The notes under the pieces are model-generated. The model had not been told where the DNA came from. It was given only the letters and a program-made list of their open reading frames with translations, and did no database searches. A DNA stretch of 7,219 nt. Source: Gemmatimonadota bacterium (GTDB lineage: Bacteria; Gemmatimonadota; Gemmatimonadetes; Gemmatimonadales; GWC2-71-9). Position numbers and translations under genes: made by a program. Where the stretch lies: assembly GCA_003220905.1 (NCBI GenBank), contig QHTS01000320.1, positions 1 to 7,219 on the forward strand, written 5' to 3'. Below are positions 1-5,788 of this stretch, one piece after another; the stretch's first letter is position 1; every line of letters begins with the position of its first letter.

Positions 1-624
1 CAGCGACGCGCCGAGGCGGCGCTCAAGGCGTGCGTGTTCACCGACGAGCTCGTTCCAGTCCCCCTCCCCGACGGCACCACCTTCGCGAGGGATGAGTACC
101 CGCGGGCGGGCACGACGCTCGAGAGCGTCGCGAAGGTGAAGCCCGCGTTCACGAAGGATGGAACGGTGACCGCGGCGAGCTCGAGTGGGATCAACGATGG
201 GGCGGCGGCCTTACTACTGACGGGGAAGGACGGGGGAGGACGGGGGAGGTTGACGCCGCTGGCGCGGGTGGTCGCGACGGCCGTGGCTGGAGTCGATCCG
301 AGCTGCATGGGGCTCGGGCCGATCCCCGCGACCCAGAAAGTCCTCCAGCGCTCCGGCCTGACGGTCGAGCAGATGGAGCTGATCGAGCTGAACGAGGCCT
401 TCGCGGCGCAGGCCATCGCCTGCATCCGCGAGCTTAGGCTCGATCCCGCGAAGGTGAACATCTACGGCGGCGCCATCGCCCTGGGCCACCCCCTTGGCGC
501 GACGGGCGCGCGCATCCTCACCACGCTGGTGCACGCCCTGCGTCGGACGAATTCGCGTTACGGTCTGGCAACCATGTGCATCGGCGTCGGCCAAGGGATC
601 GCGATGATCGTGGAGCGGGTGTAA
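1..624 (+). CDS. Thiolase, C-terminal part (acetyl-CoA acetyltransferase / 3-oxoadipyl-CoA thiolase type), 5' truncated
   Basis: The frame is open from base 1, so this is the last 207 residues of a protein usually about 390-400 long. It should cleave a 3-oxoacyl-CoA with free CoA, releasing acetyl-CoA, in the cytoplasm. Visible thiolase signatures are the SSGINDGAAALLL segment (about 181-216), NEAF (about 391-402), the GGAIALGHPLG block whose catalytic His codon is 487-489, and the CIGVGQG motif whose second catalytic Cys codon is 577-579. The nucleophilic N-terminal Cys lies outside the window. The link between the domains contains a glycine/arginine-rich stretch (DGGGRGR) in place of the usual helix. 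The stop overlaps the next start as TAATG. The setting suggests a PaaJ/PcaF-like role at the end of aromatic catabolism, but a general degradative thiolase is equally compatible with the residues seen, so no symbol is given. Confidence 0.93.
   Translation, partial: QRRAEAALKACVFTDELVPVPLPDGTTFARDEYPRAGTTLESVAKVKPAFTKDGTVTAASSSGINDGAAALLLTGKDGGGRGRLTPLARVVATAVAGVDPSCMGLGPIPATQKVLQRSGLTVEQMELIELNEAFAAQAIACIRELRLDPAKVNIYGGAIALGHPLGATGARILTTLVHALRRTNSRYGLATMCIGVGQGIAMIVERV
221..250 (+). repeat. Three tandem 10-bp units inside the thiolase gene
   Basis: Three consecutive decamers, cggggaagga, cgggggagga and cgggggaggt, differ at one base per step. They encode the Gly/Arg-rich linker of the thiolase. 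Three units of 10 bases keep the frame, whereas gain or loss of one unit would break it. Confidence 0.7.
612..615 (+). promoter_or_regulatory. Ribosome binding site GGAG that fixes the start of the PaaG-like gene
   Basis: GGAG lies 8 bases before the ATG at 624, inside the end of the thiolase gene. It favours 624 over the upstream in-frame ATG at 576, which would add 16 Arg-rich residues that do not look like a crotonase N-terminus. Confidence 0.6.
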
Positions 625-1382
625 TGGCGGCGTACGAGCGCGTGCTGGTGGACATCGCGGGGGGCATCGGCACGGTGACCCTCAACCGGCCGGAAAAGCT
701 CAACGCCCTGGACCGCACCCTGTGCGACGAGCTGCGCGACGCCCTCGCCCTGCTCACGAACAGCGACGGCGTGCGCGTGCTCGTGATCACGGGCGCCGGC
801 CGCGCCTTCTGCGCCGGCGCCGACCTCGGCGTGCTGGACGCGGACGGCTCGGCGCTCGTCGCGGCGGGCAAGGACGTGGCGCTCGCCCTCCGTGCGGCGC
901 CGCAACCGGTGCTCGCGGCAGTGAACGGTCCCGCGGCTGGAGGCGGGGCGAATCTGGCGCTCGCCTGCGATTACCGGATCGCGTCGGACCAGGCCTCGAT
1001 CGGCCAGGTATTCAACAAGCTCGGCCTGGTACCGGACTGGGGCGGCAGCTTCTTTCTGCCGCGGCTGGTCGGAATCTCCCGGGCGCTCGAGCTGGTGTGG
1101 AGCGCGCGCATGGTCCCAGCGCCCGAGGCGCTGGCGCTCGGGCTGGTCGACCGCGTCGTGCCGCACGCCGACCTCCCAGCCGCCGCCCGTTGCCTCGCCG
1201 CGCAGTGGGCCGCCCAGCCGCCCGGGGCGGTCCGGCGCGCCAAGCAAGCGTTGTATCGCAGCGAGGCCAGCTCGCTCGCCTTCATGCTCGACCTCGAGAT
1301 CACTCAGCAGAACGAGCTGTTCGCCACCCCCGAGGCGCGCGAGCGCATCGCGGGGGCTTTACCTGCCAAGAGGAGCCGCTGA
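624..1382 (+). CDS. paaG: Enoyl-CoA hydratase/isomerase family, PaaG-type ring-epoxide isomerase
   Basis: This 252-residue crotonase has the usual family length. Its likely reaction is isomerisation of a ring 1,2-epoxyacyl-CoA to the oxepin form, or a related double-bond shift, in the cytoplasm. Oxyanion-hole segments are GRAFCAGADL (about 59-68) and NGPAAGGGANLALACD (101-116). The two catalytic Glu of true hydratases are absent: their positions hold Asn110 and Phe130. Instead Asp138, in KLGLVPDWGG, falls where PaaG and 4-chlorobenzoyl-CoA dehalogenase carry their catalytic Asp. The following FLPRLVG segment also resembles PaaG. These correspondences come from remembered family sequences, not a computed alignment. 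The ATG at 624 overlaps the thiolase stop by one base and has a GGAG site. The stop overlaps the oxygenase start as TGATG. A different isomerase of the ECI/PaaG group cannot be excluded. Confidence 0.85.
   Translation: MAAYERVLVDIAGGIGTVTLNRPEKLNALDRTLCDELRDALALLTNSDGVRVLVITGAGRAFCAGADLGVLDADGSALVAAGKDVALALRAAPQPVLAAVNGPAAGGGANLALACDYRIASDQASIGQVFNKLGLVPDWGGSFFLPRLVGISRALELVWSARMVPAPEALALGLVDRVVPHADLPAAARCLAAQWAAQPPGAVRRAKQALYRSEASSLAFMLDLEITQQNELFATPEARERIAGALPAKRSR
1369..1375 (+). promoter_or_regulatory. Strong ribosome binding site of the BoxB-like gene
   Basis: AGAGGAG ends 6 bases before the ATG at 1382. It fixes that start even though the frame stays open far upstream through the crotonase gene. 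Confidence 0.75.
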
Positions 1383-2506
1383 TGGTCCGCAAGCTCAACA
1401 ACTTCGACGAGTGGATCGACTATTTCCGCTCCTGGCAGGATTCGATCGGCCTGCCGCAGGGTGAGATCCGGAAATTCACGTTCGAGGCGAAGTTCGGCGA
1501 GCAGGACGTACCGCACATCGAGTTCGGCCATTACAAAGGTCAGCGCAAGTGGCCGACGGTGATGCACATCCCCGACCAGCGGATCCGGGACGCGCTCCTG
1601 AACCTGATCGTATACCAGGGCGACACCGAGTTCGCCTCGGTGGAGCAACAGCGCACCCTCCTCACGCACGCCCCGTCCGACTACGATCTGCTCGCGCTGA
1701 TGCGGGTGATGACCGAGGAGATGCGCCACGGCTGGCAGATGTCGTACCTCCTGTGCAGTCATTTCGGCGACGAGGGAAAGCGTGAGGCGGCGAAGCTGCT
1801 CGAGCGTCGGGCGGACGAGGGGGAACGGCTGCTCGGGTCGTTCAACGAGCTGGTGGACAACTGGCTCGACTTTTTCACCTACACGCAGTTCATCGATCGC
1901 GACGGCAAGTTCCAGCTCACCATGCTCTCGGTGTCGGCGTTCGATCCGCTGTCACGCTCCATGAACCCGATGCTCAAGGAGGAGTCGTTCCACTTGGGCA
2001 CCGGCAACAACGGGCTCCTGCGAATCGTGAAAGCGGGCAAGATGCCGCCCGAGGTGATCCAGCGCTTCTTCTACAAGTGGATTCCGACGGCGTTCGATCT
2101 CTTCGGCACGGACAACTCGTCGTCGGCCCACTGGGCCTACGTGTGGGGCTTGAAAGGTCGCTACGACGAGCGGGAGAACCAAACCGAGCCGGACAAGGCG
2201 AAGCTCAACGAGCTCAGCCGGGATCTGTACCGCCAGGAGATCACCAAGCTCGTGGAGCGGCTGAACATGTTCATTCCGGACCGAGACCGCTGGCTACGGA
2301 TGCCGGACACGAGGTTCAACCGCAAGATCGGCGTGCACGCGCATCACCACTATACCGTGGATGGCCAGGCGATCGACGACCCCGCGAAGTACGCGGCGTA
2401 CCTGAAAACGGTCCTCCCCCAGCCGGAGCACTACCAGACGGTGCACGACATCGAGAAGGAGTCGGGCTGGATCGAGGCGAAGAAGGCGGACAGCCTGCTC
2501 AAGTGA
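1382..2506 (+). CDS. BoxB/PaaA-family diiron aromatic acyl-CoA epoxidase
   Basis: This 374-residue ferritin-like diiron oxygenase should use O2 and electrons from a separate reductase to epoxidise the ring of an aromatic CoA thioester such as benzoyl-CoA or phenylacetyl-CoA. A complete ligand set is visible: Glu83 (QGDTEFAS), Glu113 and His116 (EEMRH), Asp172 (FIDRDGKF), Glu201 and His204 (KEESFH). The spacings Glu83-Glu113 (30) and Asp172-Glu201 (29) equal those I recall for BoxB (120-150 and 211-240). Segments QGDTE.ASVEQQR, DRDGKFQL, SAFDPL, GLKGR and HRKIG also read like BoxB. KEESFH and the FG.D..SS stretch after it recall PaaA as well. At 374 residues it lies between PaaA (about 309) and BoxB (about 473). 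No BoxA-like reductase, BoxC or PaaB/C/D/E is in view. The start is set by AGAGGAG and overlaps the crotonase stop by one base. Family is confident; substrate is not. Confidence 0.88.
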   Translation: MVRKLNNFDEWIDYFRSWQDSIGLPQGEIRKFTFEAKFGEQDVPHIEFGHYKGQRKWPTVMHIPDQRIRDALLNLIVYQGDTEFASVEQQRTLLTHAPSDYDLLALMRVMTEEMRHGWQMSYLLCSHFGDEGKREAAKLLERRADEGERLLGSFNELVDNWLDFFTYTQFIDRDGKFQLTMLSVSAFDPLSRSMNPMLKEESFHLGTGNNGLLRIVKAGKMPPEVIQRFFYKWIPTAFDLFGTDNSSSAHWAYVWGLKGRYDERENQTEPDKAKLNELSRDLYRQEITKLVERLNMFIPDRDRWLRMPDTRFNRKIGVHAHHHYTVDGQAIDDPAKYAAYLKTVLPQPEHYQTVHDIEKESGWIEAKKADSLLK

Positions 2507-3204
2507 GCTCCTCCCTCCCCCGGCCGCTCGTGGTTGCGCACCGGGGCGCGTCCGCCCGCGAGGTCGAGAACTCGCTCGCCGCGTTCCGCGCCGCGGCGGC
2601 GCTCGGCGCCGACGCCGTGGAGCTGGATGTGCACGCCACGGCGGACGGCACCCTCGTCGTGCACCACGACGAGGCCATCGCGGGCCGCCGTATCCCGCAG
2701 CTCACCGCGAAACAGGTCGCCGAGCTGCGCCTCTCGAATGGCGAGCCGGTCCCCACCCTCGCCCAGACCCTCGAGGCGATCGGGCCGCGCCTGCGGGTGT
2801 TCGTCGAAGTGAAGTCCCTCCCACCCACGTTCGATGATCGATTGCTCGACGCGCTGCGCCGGGGTCCGAACCCCGAGGCCTACGCCGTGCATGCCTTCGA
2901 CCACCGGATCGTCCAGCGCCTCGGAGCCCGGTCCCCCGCCCTGCGCCGAGGCGTGCTGAGCGCCTCCTACCCCGTCAGACCGCTCGTCGCGCTCGAGGAC
3001 GCCGGCGCGACGGTCCTGTGGCAGGAGCGCACGCTGGTGGACCGGCCGTTGGTCGACGCGCTGCGCGACGCCGCGATGCAGCTCATCGTGTGGACGGTGG
3101 ACGACCCGGCCGACATGGAGCGGCTGCTCGCGGTCGGTGTGGACGGGATCTGCACGAACCGGCCCGAGATCGGGCGCCGGGCCGTGGATGCGCAGGCCGC
3201 ATGA
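2503..3204 (+). CDS. Glycerophosphodiester phosphodiesterase (GDPD family)
   Basis: This 233-residue protein would hydrolyse glycerophosphodiesters, from deacylated phospholipids, to glycerol-3-phosphate and an alcohol. No signal peptide or membrane segment is seen, so it is probably cytoplasmic, and the length suits the single-domain UgpQ-like class. GDPD signatures are AHRGAS with His13-Arg14, Glu22-Asn23, the ELDVHATADG metal segment (Glu40, Asp42), HHD with His55, VEVK (Glu102, Lys104), VWTVDDP (196-202) and the terminal GVDGICTNRPE. The chosen GTG at 2503 overlaps the oxygenase stop as GTGA. The next in-frame start, GTG at 2530, would leave only two residues before the active-site His, so 2503 is better. 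There is no strong ribosome site, so coupling to the upstream gene is likely. Its place inside an aromatic-degradation operon is unexpected. Confidence 0.9.
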   Translation: MSSSLPRPLVVAHRGASAREVENSLAAFRAAAALGADAVELDVHATADGTLVVHHDEAIAGRRIPQLTAKQVAELRLSNGEPVPTLAQTLEAIGPRLRVFVEVKSLPPTFDDRLLDALRRGPNPEAYAVHAFDHRIVQRLGARSPALRRGVLSASYPVRPLVALEDAGATVLWQERTLVDRPLVDALRDAAMQLIVWTVDDPADMERLLAVGVDGICTNRPEIGRRAVDAQAA

Positions 3205-4055
3205 CCACAGGTCGGGTGACCGTGGTCGGCGCGGGCACGATGGGTCACGGCATCGCGTACGCGGTGGCGCTGGCGGGGTTCGAGGTCTGTCTCACCGATA
3301 GCCGGGCCGAGGTGCTCCCGCTCGCGCTCGGCCGACTGAACGATCTGCTCGCCGTCGCGGTGAAGCGCGGGAAGCTCACGGAGCCGGACCGCTCCGCTGC
3401 CGCAGGCCGGCTGCGCGCGGAGCACCAGTTCGCGCCCGCGGTGAGCGGGGCCGAGGTCGTCATCGAGGCCGTGCACGAGCACCTGGGCGTGAAGCAGCAG
3501 CTCTTCGCCGAGATGGAGCGGGCCGCGCCGCCGGACGCCCTGCTCGCGACCAACACCTCATCGCTCTCGGTCGCCGACATCGCCGCCGCCGTGCAGGAGC
3601 CCGGCCGCGTGGTGGGGCTGCACTTCTTCAATCCCGTACACGCGATGAAGCTCGTCGAAGTGGTGACGCACCCACGGGCCGCGTCGGCCGCGGTGGAGCG
3701 TGCCGTCGCCTTCGCGCGAGCCCTCGGCAAGGAGCCGATCGTGGTGCAGGACTCGCCGGGGTTCGCGTCCAGCCGGCTGGGTCTGGCCCTCGGCCTCGAA
3801 GCGATGCGGATGCTCGAGCGCGGGGTCGCCTCCGCGGAAGACATCGACAAGGCGATGGAGCTGGGATACAACCATCCGATGGGCCCGCTCAAGCTCACGG
3901 ATCTCGTCGGCCTCGACGTCCGGCTCGCGATCGCGGAGTACTTGCACCACGCACTCAAGGAGCCGCAGTTCGAGCCCCCACAGATCCTGCGCGACAAGGT
4001 GGCGAAGGGGGAGCTGGGCAAGAAGTCGGGGAAAGGCTTCTACGCCTGGGGGTAG
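3201..4055 (+). CDS. 3-hydroxyacyl-CoA dehydrogenase (PaaH / 3-hydroxybutyryl-CoA dehydrogenase type)
   Basis: This 284-residue enzyme has the normal length for the stand-alone class that oxidises (S)-3-hydroxyacyl-CoA to 3-oxoacyl-CoA with NAD+, supplying the thiolase. The N-terminal Rossmann fold has GAGTMG at 10-15 and Asp33 at the expected NAD ribose-binding position. Catalytic-site residues are Ser120 in ATNTSS, His141 in HFFNPV and Glu153 in KLVEVV. The C-terminal helical domain contains GYNHPMGPLKLTDLVGLD (222-239) and ends in GKGFYAWG. The fourth catalytic-site position, Asn in human HADH (PGF..NR), is Ser191 here (GFASSR). The ATG overlaps the GDPD stop as ATGA, with only a weak upstream purine run. 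This is the last gene of the catabolic block. Context favours a PaaH role, but butanoate or fatty-acid oxidation remains possible. Confidence 0.92.
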   Translation: MTTGRVTVVGAGTMGHGIAYAVALAGFEVCLTDSRAEVLPLALGRLNDLLAVAVKRGKLTEPDRSAAAGRLRAEHQFAPAVSGAEVVIEAVHEHLGVKQQLFAEMERAAPPDALLATNTSSLSVADIAAAVQEPGRVVGLHFFNPVHAMKLVEVVTHPRAASAAVERAVAFARALGKEPIVVQDSPGFASSRLGLALGLEAMRMLERGVASAEDIDKAMELGYNHPMGPLKLTDLVGLDVRLAIAEYLHHALKEPQFEPPQILRDKVAKGELGKKSGKGFYAWG

Positions 4056-4062
4056 GGCGTGC

Positions 4063-4090
4063 TTGCCCTCGGCCGGCCCGGGGTTACCTT
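4063..4090 (+). promoter_or_regulatory. Possible promoter of the sigma factor gene
   Basis: TTGCCC at 4063-4068 and TACCTT at 4085-4090 are 16 bases apart and resemble -35 and -10 elements. The gap between them contains CCGGCCCGGGG. The ATG follows the -10-like element after 27 bases. This is the only long enough gap between the catabolic block and the signalling block, so a promoter is expected here. The exact elements are inference. Confidence 0.35.
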
Positions 4091-4097
4091 CTCCCGG

Positions 4098-4114
4098 TCA
4101 CCGCCAACCGGTGA
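4098..4114 (+). promoter_or_regulatory. Perfect 6-bp inverted repeat over the sigma factor ribosome site
   Basis: TCACCG, a 5-base loop ccaac, then CGGTGA. The right arm covers most of GGTGAG (4110-4115), the only candidate ribosome site before the ATG at 4118. In RNA it could form a small hairpin hiding that site; in DNA it could be an operator half-site pair. A chance repeat in GC-rich DNA is possible. Confidence 0.35.
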
Positions 4115-4117
4115 GCG

Positions 4118-4747
4118 ATGGGCACATCCCCCATCATCGTGCGGTCCGAACCTGTCCGTCGTCCGCCTCCGGACGCCCCGAGCGCCCGGGATGCGGAGCT
4201 TGCCCAGGCGATCCGGCGCGGCGACGAGCGCGCGCTCGACCGCCTGCTCGCTCAGCGCTGGGCGCCGCTCGTGTCCTACGTCGCCGGTCGCGTGGGAGAC
4301 GTGGAGCTGGCGAAGGACATCACCCAGGAAGCCTTCGTGCGGCTGTGGGAGCGCCGTCACGAGATCGACCCGAGTCGGTCGGTGGTCGCCTACCTCTACC
4401 AGGTCGTCCGGCGGCGCGCCATCGACGAGCTGCGTCGGGAGGCGGTACGGGCGCGCTGGGCGGAGCGGGAGCACCTCCACGCCTCGGAGGACACCGCGGG
4501 GGAGGCCCAGATGGGGCGGCTCACCGACCATGAGATCCTCGCAAGGGTGGGGCGAGCGATCGGCCAGTTGCCCGGGAGGCGCCGGGAGGCCTTCACGCTC
4601 GTCCACGTCCAGGAGCTTTCCTACCGTGACGCGGCGGAGGTGATGGGCATCGCCCCGCAAACGGTGGCGAACCAAGTGGCCGCCGCGCTGGCGCAGCTCC
4701 GGTGCGAGCTGAAGCAGCTGATCGCCGAGCCGACCGACGTGCCCTAG
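4118..4747 (+). CDS. ECF-type RNA polymerase sigma factor
   Basis: This 209-residue sigma-70 family protein has only regions 2 and 4, the ECF layout. Region 2 spans about 26-108: the region 2.2 core is DITQEAFVRLW (67-77), and the basic stretch VVRRRAIDELRRE follows. Region 4 spans about 138-197, with a helix-turn-helix over LSYRDAAEVMG and IAPQTVANQVAAAL. The N-terminal 25 residues are Pro/Arg-rich, longer than most ECF factors. The ATG at 4118 is the first in frame and has a weak GGTGAG only two bases upstream; an in-frame GTG at 4139 is an alternative start. The following fecR-like and TonB-receptor genes identify it as a FecI-like factor, held inactive until the receptor is occupied and probably activating the receptor genes. 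The inducer is unknown. Confidence 0.93.
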   Translation: MGTSPIIVRSEPVRRPPPDAPSARDAELAQAIRRGDERALDRLLAQRWAPLVSYVAGRVGDVELAKDITQEAFVRLWERRHEIDPSRSVVAYLYQVVRRRAIDELRREAVRARWAEREHLHASEDTAGEAQMGRLTDHEILARVGRAIGQLPGRRREAFTLVHVQELSYRDAAEVMGIAPQTVANQVAAALAQLRCELKQLIAEPTDVP

Positions 4748-4785
4748 GATCTCGACGCCCGCCCCTCCCCGCGCCGGGTGGGGTT

Positions 4786-4800
4786 CCGGCCGGGTAGTAT
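4786..4800 (+). promoter_or_regulatory. Possible promoter core before the FecR gene
   Basis: The 8-bp palindrome CCGGCCGG (4786-4793) runs into GGGTAGTAT, where TAGTAT (4795-4800) resembles a -10 element. It lies 28 bases before the ATG at 4829. No clear -35 is seen at the normal distance. It resembles the module before the sigma factor gene in order and spacing to the start codon. Confidence 0.3.
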
Positions 4801-4828
4801 GATTTCCCGCCTCGCCCGTACTACAAGC

Positions 4829-5788
4829 ATGATCCCCGCACGCACAGTCGACCCGCTGCTCGCCCGCTCGCTCAAGGGCGAGGCGTCACCGGAAGAGGAA
4901 GCGACGCTCCGCGAGTGGCGGCGCGCTTCTCCCGAGAACGACATCGAGTACCGCCAGCTCGCCCGCCTCGTCGCATGGGCGGCCCGCGTTCCCGAGCTAA
5001 TCGAGGTCCCGCCGAGGCCTTCAGCTGCCGAGCTGATCGCGCCGGGTGGGCTTGGGCCGTGGGTGATTCCGCTGCGCCGCCGATTCTCGCGGCCCGGAAT
5101 GGCGTGGCTCACGGCGGCGGCGGCGGCCGTCGTGGTGGTTGCGGGTGGCTTCGCCTACGCACAACTGCGCGGCCAGCCCACCGCTCCGCCAGGGCTGGGC
5201 ATACGGGAGATCACGACGTCGAAGACCGAGGCGGCCACGTTCGAGCTGGCGGACGGGACCGTGATCCGGCTCGCGCCGTCCAGCCGGCTGCAGGTGCTCG
5301 CGGGTCGGAGCCGGCGCGAAGTAGCTCTGGAAGGTCGGGCTTTCTTTGCCGTTGCCCATGACGGTACTCCGTTCGTGATCCGGACTGCCGCAGGTGAGGT
5401 GGCGGTGCTCGGCACGCGCCTGGACCTGGAAGCGCGCGGCCGCGACCTGCGCGTGGTGGTCGTCGAAGGCCGCGTCGCCCTCTCGACGGCACGGCAGCGC
5501 ACGCAGCTCAGGGCCGGAGAGATGGGCCGGGTCTTGAACGGCGCGGCCGAGCCGGTGGTCAAGGTGCCTGACGTCGATTCCTTCGTCGAATGGACCGGCA
5601 CCTTCCTCGCCTTCCAGTCGACGCCGCTACACGACGCGGCTCGCGAGATCGAACGCGTGTACGGCTGGTTCCGGGACAAGAGTTTGGCCGAGGTCGTCGA
5701 TGTGGTGTGTCTGGCTGTGGCGGCGCGTTGCAGCATCGAGTCCGGCGTGGTTCGCATCCTGCCGGAAGCTCACGGAGGTGGTCGATGA
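4829..5788 (+). CDS. FecR-family anti-sigma factor (single-pass membrane regulator)
   Basis: This 319-residue inner-membrane protein should bind the upstream sigma factor with its cytoplasmic N-terminus and receive the receptor's signal in the periplasm. Residues 9-60 resemble the FecR N-terminal domain (SPEEEATLREW, SPENDIEYRQL). Residues 92-111 are one hydrophobic membrane segment preceded by Arg-rich sequence. The FecR domain covers about 129-225, with FELADGTVIRLAPSSRL, VALEGRAFFAV and a second strand set around VVVVEGRVAL. Residues 259-311 look like the C-terminal DUF4974/STN-like domain (FLAFQSTPLHDAAREIERVYGW), but that domain is shortened near 5666-5671. In-frame starts are GTG 4778, ATG 4799 and ATG 4829, none with a clear ribosome site. 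I chose 4829 because the promoter-like TAGTAT overlaps the 4799 ATG. The stop overlaps the receptor start as ATGA. Confidence 0.9.
   Translation: MIPARTVDPLLARSLKGEASPEEEATLREWRRASPENDIEYRQLARLVAWAARVPELIEVPPRPSAAELIAPGGLGPWVIPLRRRFSRPGMAWLTAAAAAVVVVAGGFAYAQLRGQPTAPPGLGIREITTSKTEAATFELADGTVIRLAPSSRLQVLAGRSRREVALEGRAFFAVAHDGTPFVIRTAAGEVAVLGTRLDLEARGRDLRVVVVEGRVALSTARQRTQLRAGEMGRVLNGAAEPVVKVPDVDSFVEWTGTFLAFQSTPLHDAAREIERVYGWFRDKSLAEVVDVVCLAVAARCSIESGVVRILPEAHGGGR
5774..5778 (+). promoter_or_regulatory. Strong ribosome binding site of the receptor gene
   Basis: GGAGG lies 6 bases before the ATG at 5785, inside the last codons of the fecR-like gene. It is the best ribosome site in the signalling block and fixes the receptor start. 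Confidence 0.75.

Noticed and set aside
722..1381. Upstream extension of the BoxB-like frame through the crotonase gene, suggesting a 594-residue fusion
   Set aside because: The extension is Arg-rich out-of-frame translation of the crotonase. The ATG at 1382 has a strong AGAGGAG site and begins the recognisable oxygenase.
2077..2502. Upstream extension of the GDPD frame through the end of the oxygenase gene
   Set aside because: The translation before 2503 is a shadow of the oxygenase; GDPD similarity starts just after the GTG at 2503.
3245..4021. Antisense reading frame of 258 codons opposite the 3-hydroxyacyl-CoA dehydrogenase
   Set aside because: Low-complexity Ser/Arg/Ala translation without motifs; the + strand gene is unambiguous.
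4056..4117. Rho-independent terminator after the dehydrogenase gene
   Set aside because: GC-rich palindromes (GGCCGGCC) are present but no T-run follows, and the segment better fits a promoter and leader.
4748..4800. CCCC/GGGG pairing near 4767-4783 as a terminator or attenuator after the sigma factor gene
   Set aside because: The stem is only 4 bp with a 9-base loop and no T-run, readily expected by chance at this GC content.
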